From: [Clostridium] symbiosum
GTDB lineage: Bacteria; Bacillota; Clostridia; Lachnospirales; Lachnospiraceae
DNA length: 64,000 bases
NCBI GenBank assembly: GCA_036419695.1
Contig: CP143946.1
Coordinates: 2,474,001-2,538,000 of the forward strand
Direction: 5' to 3'
The first letter of the stretch is position 1; every line of letters starts with the position of its first letter. The notes beneath the pieces are model-generated. The model had not been told where the DNA came from, did not search any database, and saw only the letters and a list, made by a program, of their open reading frames with translations. Positions 1 to 8,920 of this stretch are shown in pieces. Both the position numbers and the translations under genes were made by a program.

Positions 1-1
1 A

Positions 2-757
2 TTTAATGTACTGGACTTTTTGAAAAAATTTGTCTTCTGTCTGGAAGAGACGGCCAGAGGCGCCATCTCCGTAGCTGTGACCTGCGGCTGCGCCGGCATT
101 ATTGTCGGTGTCGTCACGGCAACCGGGCTGGGGCTTAAGATGGCGAACGGAATCGTGGAACTGGCGGGCGGAAGCCTGATCATGACAATGATATTCACGA
201 TGCTGTGTTCCCTTATTCTAGGAATGGGCGTGCCGACCACGGCCAATTACATCATACAGGCAACGATTTCCGCACCGGCGCTGGTAGCCCTGGGGGTTCC
301 TGCGATTGCCGCCCACATGTTCGTGTTCTATTTTGGAATCGTGGCCGATATTACGCCGCCGGTTGCTCTGGCCGCCTTTGCCGGGGCCGGTATTGCAAAG
401 GCGAATCCGATGAAGACAGGATTTAATGCATTCCGGCTGGGATTTGCCGCTTATCTGGTACCGTATATCTTTGTGATGAATCCGGTGCTGGTTTTGGTCA
501 ATCCGGGTTGGAGTACGCCGTTCTTTATTCTGATGGTAGCAAAGGCGATTATTACGGCAATCATTGGCATGATCGGAATTGCCACAGGCTTTACCAGGTA
601 TTTTCTCATACCTTGTAAATGGTGGGAGAGTATTCTGCTGGTAATCTGCGGCGTCCTTATGGTAGATGCGGGGAATGTTACGGATCTGATCGGAATTGCA
701 CTGTTTGCTGTGATTATCGGAATGCAGTTAGCCAGAAGAAAGAGGCAGACAGCTTAA
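2..757 (+). CDS. TRAP transporter fused permease, C-terminal part (5' end outside window)
   Basis: Only the last ~251 codons are present; the frame is open to the window edge, so the gene starts upstream. The protein is a chain of hydrophobic segments with the LGMGVPTTANY motif typical of the large (DctM-like) subunit of TRAP transporters, in the 4TM/12TM-fused type. These sodium-driven importers take up organic acids with an extracytoplasmic binding protein, which must lie outside the window if it is adjacent. A terminator-like hairpin follows the stop directly. The downstream LysR gene may regulate it, but that is inference. The substrate cannot be told from the sequence. Confidence 0.85.
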   Translation, partial: FNVLDFLKKFVFCLEETARGAISVAVTCGCAGIIVGVVTATGLGLKMANGIVELAGGSLIMTMIFTMLCSLILGMGVPTTANYIIQATISAPALVALGVPAIAAHMFVFYFGIVADITPPVALAAFAGAGIAKANPMKTGFNAFRLGFAAYLVPYIFVMNPVLVLVNPGWSTPFFILMVAKAIITAIIGMIGIATGFTRYFLIPCKWWESILLVICGVLMVDAGNVTDLIGIALFAVIIGMQLARRKRQTA

Positions 758-763
758 TGTAAG

Positions 764-807
764 AGACAGGTCTGAATGGGTTTCGAGCCGAATCAGGCCT
801 GTCTTTT
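764..807 (+). terminator. Terminator after the TRAP permease gene
   Basis: A 12-bp stem (AGACAGGTCTGA paired with TCAGGCCTGTCT, one G-U) ends in TTTT. It lies across an upstream in-frame start candidate (776) of the next gene, which argues that the LysR gene really starts later, at 854. Confidence 0.75.
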
Positions 808-853
808 GGTATCTATAATTGCAATGAAAAACAGTATGACTGGGGGAAGTCAT

Positions 854-1807
854 TTGCTTAATGAGATGAAATACGTGTATGCCGTATATCAGGAGAAAAG
901 CTTTTCAAAAGCGGCGAGAAAACTGCAGGTCAGCCAGCCGGCCCTCAGCAAAATGGTGAGAAAGGCGGAAAAAGATATTGGAATCGTGATTTTTGACCGC
1001 AGTACAATCCCAATTACCGTTACAAAGGAGGGGGACTACTATATCAAGTCGATTGAGGACATCATGTTTATCCAGAGGAATGTAAAGTCCTATTTTATGG
1101 ATTTGAAAGAGCTGAATACAGGCAGTCTCTCTCTTGGCGGATCCTCATTCTTCTGTTCATTCGTATTCCCCGGCCTGATAGGAAGGTTTCGGGACAAGTA
1201 TCCAAATGTGGTGATCAATCTGATGGAGGGAAGTATTGGGGAACTGAGGGAAGGGCTTGAGAATGAAACGGTGGATCTGGTGATTGAGACAGCAACCGAT
1301 GTCGGAGCCAATATTGAACGCTATTTTTATAATAATGAGAATATTATTCTGGCCGTTCCCACCCGGTATCAGGTGAATAAGCGGCTCCAGCCTTACCGCC
1401 TGACGTATCAGGATATCTGTACGGGAAGATTTGCCGGTAACGAGGTGGAGGCGGTTCCGCTTTATGAACTCCGGGAGGTGCCTTTTATTACGATGAAACC
1501 CGGCAATGATATGTTCCAGAGGAGTAACCAGATTTGCAGGAACGCCGGTTTTACGATGAAGACAGTCTTATTGGTCGATCAGGTTCTTACTTCGGTCAAC
1601 ATTGCATCCAACGGCGTTGGAGCCGTATTTATCCGCTCCGATATTGTGAGCTGCATGCCGGAAAACGAGATGCTGACCTATTATAAGATTGGAGATCCGC
1701 TGGCAACCCGGCCGGTCAGTTTTGCCGCAAAGAAGGGGAAATACACCACATCTGCGATGCGGGAATTTATGAATATGGCCGGCGTGCAGAGAAAGGAAGA
1801 GGAATAA
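854..1807 (+). CDS. LysR family transcriptional regulator (paralogue 1)
   Basis: The N-terminal winged helix-turn-helix (EKSFSKAARKLQVSQPALSKMVRKAE, split over residues ~14-39) and a substrate-binding-like domain give a standard ~317-residue LysR regulator. The TTG start at 854 is chosen because GGGGGAAG sits five bases upstream and the paralogue at 7895 starts with the same TTG-CTG/CTT-AAT context; the upstream in-frame start at 776 lies in a terminator. The protein is very similar along its length to the regulator at 7895, including the block KPGNDM(F/Y)QRS. The two paralogues flank the peptidase/amidase/permease genes, so one or both may control them or the TRAP gene (inference). The ligand is unknown. 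Confidence 0.88.
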   Translation: MLNEMKYVYAVYQEKSFSKAARKLQVSQPALSKMVRKAEKDIGIVIFDRSTIPITVTKEGDYYIKSIEDIMFIQRNVKSYFMDLKELNTGSLSLGGSSFFCSFVFPGLIGRFRDKYPNVVINLMEGSIGELREGLENETVDLVIETATDVGANIERYFYNNENIILAVPTRYQVNKRLQPYRLTYQDICTGRFAGNEVEAVPLYELREVPFITMKPGNDMFQRSNQICRNAGFTMKTVLLVDQVLTSVNIASNGVGAVFIRSDIVSCMPENEMLTYYKIGDPLATRPVSFAAKKGKYTTSAMREFMNMAGVQRKEEE

Positions 1808-1826
1808 GGAATTATTATCATATGGA

Positions 1827-1925
1827 CGGCGGCAGGCACTTCATACGGGCCTGCCGCCGGACCATCAAAGGAAACAAGCATTTGCCGATAGTCTGCCGCC
1901 CCGGAGCATCCGGGGCGTTATTTTG
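1827..1925 (+). terminator. Two hairpins after LysR 1, the second terminator-like
   Basis: The first perfect stem is CGGCGGCAGGC/GCCTGCCGCCG at 1827-1859. A second, GCCCCGG-AGCAT-CCGGGGC, at 1898-1916 is followed by GTTATTTTG. The second fits a Rho-independent terminator; the first has no T tract. Confidence 0.6.
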
Positions 1926-2033
1926 ATTGTCCGGTTGATTTTTAGGCATGGTATGGTACACTTAAACCATGTTCTGCGGGAGCATGGGAAGAGGGGAGAG
2001 CCTGCCTGCCCGGAGCGTTGGAAAGGAGTACAT

Positions 2034-2712
2034 ATGATTGGACAGATGAAAGCGGTATTGCTTCTGTTTGGACTGGCCGCTTCGGTATCCTCCGCGGCCG
2101 GAGTTATCACGATACCGGGGAGGAAGTCTTCGGAAATGTCTTCAAAGCTTGACAATCGAGGATTTACTGGAATTTAAGAACCTGGTTTCCCTCGATCTTC
2201 TGTTGGAGGATCTTGAGGACATCAGTCCGATTTCCTCCATGACGGGCCTCAAACGTCTCTGGCTGACCGCCGACAGGCAGATGGAGGATCTCGAATGGCT
2301 GAGGCCGCTTAAGAACCTGGAGCTGCTTGATATGTGGGGAATCTATCCGAATATAAAGGATTTTAGCCCGATGAGCGGACTTACACATCTGAAAAGCCTG
2401 AGACTTACGGTCCCTTCCGTTCGGGATTTGTCCCCTCTTGCAGGTCTTAAAGAGCTTTCCTATCTGGATATCAATACCGCCGATCTTCAGAATATGGATC
2501 AGCTGACCCAGGTGGAGGAGATGTTTCTTTCGGTGCCTGACGGCTATGATCTGTCTGTGTTTGCAGAACTGCCGAATCTTAAGGTGCTGTATTTATATTA
2601 TTCCGGAGAACTCAATACGGAGCCGGTCGTCAATGCGGAACAGATAGAGCAGCTTGTTATAAACGGAGAGGATGTCTATGACAGAACCGTGTTTTCGCCG
2701 GAAGAAGAATGA
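2034..2712 (+). pseudogene. Exported leucine-rich-repeat protein, broken by a frameshift
   Basis: An ATG at 2034 with a good ribosome site (GGAAAGGAG) opens a frame that encodes a signal-peptide-like N terminus (basic start, then VLLLFGLAASVSSAAG). This frame stops at 2177. The rest of the protein continues in the next frame: about five leucine-rich repeats (segments such as LVSLDLLL, LKRLWLT, LELLDMWG, LKSLRLTV, LSYLDINT, LKVLYLYY) to 2712. Joining the frames needs one extra base near 2140-2160. The downstream frame alone has no ribosome site at its only early start codon (TTG 2068). It is either a real frameshift (pseudogene or phase variant) or a sequencing error. Function unknown; LRR proteins of this kind usually bind partners at the surface. 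Confidence 0.65.
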
Positions 2713-2728
2713 GAGGAGAATTAGAATT

Positions 2729-3352
2729 ATGAAGAGAATTTTATTTGTGGACTGCTGCATCAGAGGGGAGGAATCACGCACCAGAGAGCTGGCGGGATGC
2801 CTTGTGGATGGGCTTAAGAACCGGCAGGGGATTGATCTTGAGACGGTGAGGTTGATGGAATGTGGTTTAAAACCATTAGATGCCGGTGAGGTGAAGCTGA
2901 GAAATGAGCTGATTGCCTCCGGCTGTTTCGAGGATCCTTTTTTTGAGCTGACGAGGCAGTTCGCTTCGGCCGACGCGGTCATTATCGCCGCGCCGTTCTG
3001 GGATTTTTCTTTTCCCAGCCTGCTGCGTGTGTATCTGGAACGCATGTGCGTCAGCGGAATGACATTCCATTACAATGAGAAAGGGGAGACCGTGGGAGAC
3101 TGCCGCGCTTCACGTATGATCTATGTGACGACCAGGGGAGGCTACACGGGAGTTATGCCCGCAGGTTACCCGGATCTTGCCGGAGAGTACATGAGGGCGC
3201 TGTGCCAGATGCTCGGGATTGAACGCTTTGACTGCCTGTCGGCCGAAGGGCTTGATATTTACGGCAACGATGCGGAGGCGCTCCTCAATATGGCAAAAGA
3301 GCGTGCGGCATGTCTTTTGGAGGAACTTTTACACACATTTGAAAATGTATAA
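2729..3352 (+). CDS. Flavodoxin-fold NAD(P)H-dependent FMN reductase / azoreductase-like protein
   Basis: About 207 residues with the flavodoxin-like fold of the AcpD/NQO family: an N-terminal beta strand and phosphate loop region (RILFVDCCIRGEESRT), the AAPFWDFSFPSLLRVYLER segment that contacts the flavin, and the YVTTRGGY loop. Members transfer electrons from NAD(P)H to quinones, azo dyes or flavin. The ATG at 2729 is chosen over an earlier in-frame start at 2672 because GAGAGGAGAA lies just upstream and the homologous fold begins there. It follows the broken LRR gene by 16 bp and is likely co-transcribed with it. The physiological substrate is not evident. Confidence 0.8.
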   Translation: MKRILFVDCCIRGEESRTRELAGCLVDGLKNRQGIDLETVRLMECGLKPLDAGEVKLRNELIASGCFEDPFFELTRQFASADAVIIAAPFWDFSFPSLLRVYLERMCVSGMTFHYNEKGETVGDCRASRMIYVTTRGGYTGVMPAGYPDLAGEYMRALCQMLGIERFDCLSAEGLDIYGNDAEALLNMAKERAACLLEELLHTFENV

Positions 3353-3505
3353 CCAAATGGTGATATGATATAGAAAAATACATATAACGGATGAAATATA
3401 GTGCGCAAATTACTACAATATACTCAGGTTCTGAAACAGAAATATAAGTAACAGAGGTTCTGCTCCAGACGGAAACAGGAGTAAATTCAAAAAGGAGATA
3501 AGACA

Positions 3506-4507
3506 ATGGAAGACAACAGAATTATTGAATGTATCGAGAGAGCGCACTATATTTTATCCAACCTGATGGCAGTAAAACCGGGCGAGGAAGTCCTGATTGC
3601 CATCGACCCGCAGACCGATATGCGTATGGCAAACGCCATGGCGGCAGCCGCTTTAATGTGCGGAGCCGAGTATAACGTAAGCATGATGCCAATCCGCGGA
3701 AAAGACAAAGCTACGATTTTCCCGAAGACGCTGGAACTGGCTATGGAGGCCTGCGACGTATTCGTCGGCATGACGACGGCATCCGGAGCCGCTATCTACA
3801 ACAACCGTTTAAAAGAGCTGATGAACGAGAAGAAGCTGCGTGAAGTTTCCATCTGCTTAAGACATATCGACAACTTCACAAGAGGCGGCGCCCTGGCGGA
3901 TTACGAGGCAGTATACGCAGACGGCGAGAGACTGCAGGCAATCTGGAGAGGCAAGAAGAACGCCCACATCACAACACCGGCCGGAACCGACCTGTATATG
4001 GAAATGAACCAGATGGAGCCAATCATCGAGTGCGGCATTGCCCGCAACCCTGGAGATGCAATGGCATGGTCGGACGGCGAAGTATCCTTAGGGCCGGTTA
4101 TTGGAACCACCCATGGAAAACTTGTCATTGACGGGCCAATCTGCTACTATGGCTGCCCGACCATCCCGGTTGAGCTTAAGATCGAAGGCGGACGCATCGT
4201 AGAGGTAGTAGGCGGAGACGCAAAGATCTGTAAAGAAATCCGCCGCCAGATTGCGGAAGTCAAAGACAGCGACAACATCGCAGAGATCGGTATCGGACTG
4301 AACCCGGCCTGCATGTTCAATGGTGACTTCGAGGAAGAGAAAAAGGCAAGGGGAACCTGCCATATCGCAATGGGCAACGGCTTCTACTACGGCCAGCCTG
4401 CACGTTCCACAGTACATATCGACATGGTGCAGTACAATCCGACCATCACCTTTGATGATGAGTTGATCGTAAAAGACGGCAAGATGGTCTGCCTGGGTGA
4501 AGAATAA
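3506..4507 (+). CDS. M29-like aminopeptidase / NicX-type metalloprotein
   Basis: A 333-residue protein of the family annotated either as M29 leucyl aminopeptidase or as 2,5-dihydroxypyridine 5,6-dioxygenase-like. Features seen are the N-terminal region with VKPGEEVLIAID, a central DGEVSLGP segment (acidic metal-ligand candidate), and a C-terminal block with EIGIGLNP and HIAMGNGFYYG and a late HIDM, all positions where this fold carries metal ligands. The ribosome site AAAGGAGATAAG is strong. It stands alone between a 150-bp leader and a terminator. With the amidase and permease downstream it suggests use of amide- or peptide-like nitrogen compounds, which is inference. Confidence 0.72.
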   Translation: MEDNRIIECIERAHYILSNLMAVKPGEEVLIAIDPQTDMRMANAMAAAALMCGAEYNVSMMPIRGKDKATIFPKTLELAMEACDVFVGMTTASGAAIYNNRLKELMNEKKLREVSICLRHIDNFTRGGALADYEAVYADGERLQAIWRGKKNAHITTPAGTDLYMEMNQMEPIIECGIARNPGDAMAWSDGEVSLGPVIGTTHGKLVIDGPICYYGCPTIPVELKIEGGRIVEVVGGDAKICKEIRRQIAEVKDSDNIAEIGIGLNPACMFNGDFEEEKKARGTCHIAMGNGFYYGQPARSTVHIDMVQYNPTITFDDELIVKDGKMVCLGEE

Positions 4508-4535
4508 TCCTCACTGCTCATAATTTTATAGTTTT

Positions 4536-4576
4536 GCAGAACAGCATAGCGCAGGCTATGCCGTTCTGCATTTTTT
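4536..4576 (+). terminator. Strong Rho-independent terminator
   Basis: A 15-bp stem (GCAGAACAGCATAGC with GCTATGCCGTTCTGC, one mismatch), GCAG loop, then ATTTTTTG. It ends the M29-like gene's transcript. Confidence 0.9.
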
Positions 4577-4769
4577 GAATTGGTAAAAAAATATGGATTG
4601 GCAATGAAGCGTTCGCGTAAAACCTGCTGATAAAAGTAAAAAAAGAGCGGATTCATGCAACCGGATAAATTAAACGGGAAGTAGATAAGTGAAGGGCACA
4701 ATATATGGATGGCTGTCACATGGGTGGCTGCCGCTTGAACTGCTGTTACATGAACGGGGAGGTGAACAA

Positions 4770-5279
4770 ATGGAGGATCATAAAATCGTTGATTTGTTTT
4801 GGATGCGGTCCGAACAGGCTATAGCAGAAACTTCGTCCAGGTATGGAAAATACTGTTATTCCATAGAAAATAACATCTTGTCCGACAGCAAGCAGGGATA
4901 AGCGCAGCGAGGTATAGTCGCTCTTGCATTTGATGAATTAAGTGAATGTATCCCGGCGGCCGAATCAACGGAGGGGCAGGCCGGCAAAGAGTATACAAAG
5001 AGCATCCGGATTCATGAAATCAGGATTAATGAGATTGAGACGGAAAGAGTTAAGAGGCGTTATAAGAATAGCGAACTGGAGGCCGCCCGTGGATGGACGG
5101 ATGAAAAGATTGAAGATCATTTCGTTGTGGTTTGGGCGGGCTACTATGTCGAGTATGACCATACAAAGACGTTTTTAGACGATGGATATACGGAGCAGTA
5201 TTTCTATCTGATGGAAAATACGGAAAGCGGAGAATGGAAAATCGTTGATAACACGGGCTCCCTTACCGCAGGTGATTAG
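4770..5279 (+). pseudogene. Composite remnant: sigma-70-like factor joined to the tail of another protein
   Basis: After GGGGAGGTG, an ATG at 4770 begins a region-2-like sigma-factor N terminus (KIVDLFWMRSEQAIAETSSR, then YGKYCYSIENNIL). This hits a TAA at 4899. The same frame then resumes with a piece of the same family's middle linker (ALAFDELSECIPAAE), so roughly 50 residues of region 2 are missing. From about 4980 the frame changes character to a hydrophilic segment ending in a C-terminal domain (EDHFVVVWAGYYVEYDHTK, then EQYFYLMENTESGEWKIVD), like the tail of a small exported protein, and stops at 5277. I read it as a sigma/partner locus collapsed by deletions plus one stop codon. The identity of the second protein is unknown. 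Confidence 0.6.
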
Positions 5280-5302
5280 GCTGCCCCTTATACGGAATAC
5301 AG

Positions 5303-5346
5303 AAAGCCGGTAACACGCAGATTATAAATGCGGTTATCGGCTTTTA
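5303..5346 (+). terminator. Terminator after the sigma-factor remnant
   Basis: Stem AAAGCCGGTAAC with GTTATCGGCTTT, with inner GCA/TGC pairing, then TTATAACA. It sits in the 236-bp gap before the amidase gene; nothing else was recognised in that gap apart from the AAAAAGGAGAAG ribosome site. Confidence 0.65.
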
Positions 5347-5515
5347 TAACAGTTATAATTGCGAAGTTATAAGGCATAGAAAAATCTGTATAACAGGTGA
5401 AAACCCCCATTTATCGCCTTAAACTATCATGTATAAACACTGCATACGATACGGGGAAAGCTTCATATGAAAGGGGATCGCAGGGCAGGTTATTATAAAA
5501 AAGGAGAAGAGGAAA

Positions 5516-6328
5516 ATGGGACAGGACAGAAAAGTTAAGATCGCTCTCGGCCAGATGAAAGTAATCCAGGGCGACACAAAGGAAAATCTGCGAAAGATGA
5601 TGGAGATGATTGATGAGGCGGCGGAACAGGATGTGGATATTATCTGCTTCCCGGAACTTGCCTACACGGGATATTTCCTGGAATCGGAAGAACTGCAGAG
5701 ACTGGCGGAGCCGGTAGACGGGCCGTTTGTACAGACGATGAGAAAATGCGCAAAGGCAAAGGGCATGCACATCATTGCAGGCTATGCCGAATCCGTACAT
5801 ATACCCGGAAAAATGTATAATTCATGCATATTTATTGATGACAATGGCGAAGTAATCGGCAATATGAGAAAAGTAAATGCCTGGGGCACGGAAAAATTAA
5901 AATTCTGTGAAGGAGACAGCTTCCCTGTAATCAACACCAAGTTCGGTAAGATCGGCATGCTGATCTGCTATGACGTGGAGTTCCCGGAGCCATCGAGAAT
6001 TGAAGCCCTCAAGGGAGCCGAGCTGGTATTCTGTTCCGCAGTATGGAGCATTCCGGCGGCCCGCAGATGGGACGTGGATCTTGCAGGAAACGCACTGTTC
6101 AACCTGATGTTTATGGCGGGTTCCAACCCTGTATACGATAATTGCTGCGGCACCTCGAAAATTGTCGGTCCCGACGGCGTCGTGCAGGCGGAAGCTTCCA
6201 AGACGGAAGAAGAGCTGCTCGTATGCGAGATTGATCTGAATGAGGTCCTGAAGGTAAGAAGCCGTATTCCTTATTTCAATGATTTCAAGGAAGACACCTT
6301 CTCCATGGACGCAGTTGAGAAATACTAG
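5516..6328 (+). CDS. Carbon-nitrogen hydrolase (nitrilase superfamily amidase)
   Basis: A 270-residue nitrilase-superfamily protein with the catalytic triad visible: Glu in FPELAYTGYF (~residue 45), Lys in NMRKVNAWG (~117), Cys in LICYDVEFPE (~149). The family hydrolyses carbon-nitrogen bonds in amides, ureides or N-carbamoyl compounds. It lies 18 bp ahead of the permease gene and most likely forms an operon with it, pairing uptake with hydrolysis of an amino-acid-like amide (inference). The start is supported by AAAAAGGAGAAG. The exact substrate cannot be assigned. Confidence 0.88.
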   Translation: MGQDRKVKIALGQMKVIQGDTKENLRKMMEMIDEAAEQDVDIICFPELAYTGYFLESEELQRLAEPVDGPFVQTMRKCAKAKGMHIIAGYAESVHIPGKMYNSCIFIDDNGEVIGNMRKVNAWGTEKLKFCEGDSFPVINTKFGKIGMLICYDVEFPEPSRIEALKGAELVFCSAVWSIPAARRWDVDLAGNALFNLMFMAGSNPVYDNCCGTSKIVGPDGVVQAEASKTEEELLVCEIDLNEVLKVRSRIPYFNDFKEDTFSMDAVEKY

Positions 6329-6346
6329 GAACGGGGGCAAAACATA

Positions 6347-7588
6347 ATGGGGGAAAATGAAAAAAAAGAAACGACGCAGCCGAAATATGAAGAAGGCGCG
6401 TTAAAAATACATAAACTGACACCGGCGGAAGTCGTATTTTCGGTTGTAGGCTGCGGAATCGGATCGGGCTGTCTGGGAACAGCGTATTCAGCCAGGCTGG
6501 CCGGACTTCCGGTCCTGGTATTCTGGTTTATCGTCACCGGTGTACTGACCCTGTTTTCGATGATGTACGTGGCGGAGACAACGCTCCGGACGAGGACGCT
6601 GGTCCAGCTTCCGGGATTGGCGGAGAGATACCTGGGACCTGCGGGTTCGATTCTCATATTCATAGCCGTGGTAATCAACTCCTTAAGCTGTATGATCGCT
6701 TACTTTTCAGGCAGCGGAAACATCATGAATGAACTTCTGGGCGTGCCGGACTGGGTCGGCACCCTGATATTCCTGGTTCCGGCGGCGGGAGTTGCCTGGT
6801 TTGGGTTAAAGGCCATGGGCGTCGGCAACAAGCTGATGAGTATCGGTATGATTGTCATGCTGGTAGTTCTTACAGCGGCATCCATGATTGCCAAAAACGG
6901 CGACCTGTCGAGAATTTTTACAAGCAACTGGACTTATGCAATCCCGATTTTTAACGTTGCGGCATTCAGCTATATCGGACAGTACCTTGTACCTGATCTG
7001 GCGAGGGGCCTGTCCCACGACCCGAAAAAACTGGCCCCGGCTATTGCCATCGGACAGCTGATTGTCTGTATCCTTCTGATAATTGTTCCGATGGGGGTTA
7101 TGTACATCACACCGGCAGAGGATCTGACACAGGTTGCGACCATTGCATGGGGACGTTCCCTGGGATTATGGGCGCTTTATATCGCCAACATTTTTGCACT
7201 GATTGCAATGCTTACATCGTACTGGGCCATTTCCCAGACGCTGCTTTCCAACATTGTCGATAAATTTAAATTCCACTCGGACGAGGACGTAAAAATCCGT
7301 CTGCCGATTACAATTGTGATTGTGGGAATACCGCTTGCACTTACTCTCAGCGGAGCTGTGGGCTTTGTGGACGCAATCTATTTCTCCGGCACCTTTGCCG
7401 GCGCAATCATGGCGATTCTTCCAATCTTCATGCTCAGGGGGGCGAGAAAAAAAGGTGAGATTGAGCCTGACTGGAACTGCGGATGGATGTATAATCCGGT
7501 CATTCAGGGAATCATAATACTTCTTTACAGCGGAACCATTATATATGCCATTCTGGGTGCATTCAAGCTTCTCCCAGCGGGATGGTAA
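6347..7588 (+). CDS. Amino-acid permease of the APC superfamily (aromatic/hydroxy amino-acid type)
   Basis: A 413-residue integral membrane protein with about eleven hydrophobic segments. The first helix carries VVGCGIGSGCLGTAYS, a glycine-rich unwound helix typical of LeuT-fold amino-acid transporters. The whole resembles the Trp/Tyr permease (HAAAP) family and related symporters. It follows the nitrilase-family amidase by 18 bp. It ends before a strong terminator. Substrate inferred only as an amino acid or derivative. Confidence 0.75.
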   Translation: MGENEKKETTQPKYEEGALKIHKLTPAEVVFSVVGCGIGSGCLGTAYSARLAGLPVLVFWFIVTGVLTLFSMMYVAETTLRTRTLVQLPGLAERYLGPAGSILIFIAVVINSLSCMIAYFSGSGNIMNELLGVPDWVGTLIFLVPAAGVAWFGLKAMGVGNKLMSIGMIVMLVVLTAASMIAKNGDLSRIFTSNWTYAIPIFNVAAFSYIGQYLVPDLARGLSHDPKKLAPAIAIGQLIVCILLIIVPMGVMYITPAEDLTQVATIAWGRSLGLWALYIANIFALIAMLTSYWAISQTLLSNIVDKFKFHSDEDVKIRLPITIVIVGIPLALTLSGAVGFVDAIYFSGTFAGAIMAILPIFMLRGARKKGEIEPDWNCGWMYNPVIQGIIILLYSGTIIYAILGAFKLLPAGW

Positions 7589-7701
7589 AGTAAACGCAGA
7601 TTAGCAGATATGATATTTACGATAAGAAAATGGAAAAGTAATTTGCCTGGGAAGGAAAATAGTGGTAAAATAAATACATCAGGATAATTCGTTATCCAGC
7701 C

Positions 7702-7746
7702 AACAGAAATCTGCTTCCGGCGCTGCCAGAAGTAGATTTCTGTTTT
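7702..7746 (+). terminator. Terminator after the permease gene
   Basis: A 16-bp stem (AACAGAAATCTGCTTC with GAAGTAGATTTCTGTT, one G-U) with an inner GGC/GCC pair, followed by TTGATG. The 306-bp gap (7589-7894) holds this hairpin and the GGGAGGA ribosome site of the next gene; no other feature was seen. Confidence 0.75.
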
Positions 7747-7894
7747 GATGATGTAAGGCTTCATGAAGTGGGCCCTATATCGTTGATAATGGTGATCTGT
7801 GCGCAGCGCGTGCGTTTCATCTTCCGGCAATGATGGGATGTTTTCATGACAGGCTTTTTATCGCAATATACATATAAGGACGGGAGGAATTTAC

Positions 7895-8920
7895 TTGCTG
7901 AATGAAATGAGATATGTGTATTCAGTGTATCAGGAAAAAAGCTTTTCAAAAGCAGCGAAAAAATTATTTATCAGCCAGCCGGCGCTGAGCAACATGGTGC
8001 GGAAGGCAGAAAATGAGATAGGTGCGCCCATTTTTGACCGAAGCACAATACCGCTTACAGTCACAAAAGAGGGCGCATATTATATTAAATCAATTGAAGA
8101 GATCCTGTTTATCCAGAGAAATCTGCAGGCCTATTTCAAAGATTTGAGGGAGCTTAACACGGGTTCCCTGTCAATCGGGGGAGCCTCATTTTTCTGTTCC
8201 TTCGTCTTTCCGGATCTGATAGGACGTTTCAGGGAGAAGTATCCCAATGTGACAATCGATCTTCTGGAGGGGAATGTCAAAGAACTGAAGGAAGGACTTG
8301 AGGATGAATCGCTTGATCTGGTCATCGAGACGGCTCTCTATGAGGATTCTTCGGTGGAACGGTTCTTTTTCAAAAATGAGGAGATTATCCTTCTGGTACC
8401 GGCCTCCTATCCCATCAATAAGAGGCTGCAGCCCTACCGTCTGTCCTATCAGGATGTCGTTACGGAACGGTTTCTGTCGGATTCTTATGAACCGGTGCCT
8501 CTGGAGCTTTTTAAGGATATTCCCTTCATTATAATGAAGCCGGGCAACGACATGTACCAGAGGAGCTTTAACATGTGCAGAAATGCGGGATTCACCCCCA
8601 AGGTGGCAATCCAGATGGATCAGGTCCTGACCTCCATGAACATTGCTTCCAACGGAGTGGGCGCCGTATTCATCCGGGCGGATATTATCGGCTGCCTGCC
8701 TGAAAATGAGAAGCTGGTATACTATAAAATTGGTGATCCGCTGGCCTGCAGGAGAGTCGTATTTGCCAGCAAAAAAGGGAAATACATCACAGCGGCCATG
8801 AGGGAATTCCTTCGCATGGCGGGGGCTAAAAAAGTAGACGGAGTCTGTCCGGGCAAGGGCCCCTGTAAAACAGGAAGTCCCTGCAAGAACAGCCAGAGAG
8901 GAACGGATGAATGGAACTGA
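7895..8920 (+). CDS. LysR family transcriptional regulator (paralogue 2) with Cys-rich tail
   Basis: This 341-residue regulator closely matches the one at 854-1807 along its whole length: the same HTH (EKSFSKAAKKLFISQPALSN) and the same effector-domain blocks. Its TTG start follows GGGAGGA at a normal distance. Unlike paralogue 1 it carries a ~30-residue C-terminal extension with four cysteines or near (GVCPGKGPCKTGSPCKNS). The end overlaps the next gene by 10 bp, so translation may be coupled to the radical SAM protein. It may be autoregulated or control the amidase/permease operon upstream; neither is shown by the sequence. Confidence 0.88.
   Translation: MLNEMRYVYSVYQEKSFSKAAKKLFISQPALSNMVRKAENEIGAPIFDRSTIPLTVTKEGAYYIKSIEEILFIQRNLQAYFKDLRELNTGSLSIGGASFFCSFVFPDLIGRFREKYPNVTIDLLEGNVKELKEGLEDESLDLVIETALYEDSSVERFFFKNEEIILLVPASYPINKRLQPYRLSYQDVVTERFLSDSYEPVPLELFKDIPFIIMKPGNDMYQRSFNMCRNAGFTPKVAIQMDQVLTSMNIASNGVGAVFIRADIIGCLPENEKLVYYKIGDPLACRRVVFASKKGKYITAAMREFLRMAGAKKVDGVCPGKGPCKTGSPCKNSQRGTDEWN

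Noticed and set aside
776..853. Longer N terminus for the first LysR protein
   Set aside because: This part overlaps a terminator hairpin, lacks a ribosome site and is absent in the paralogue.
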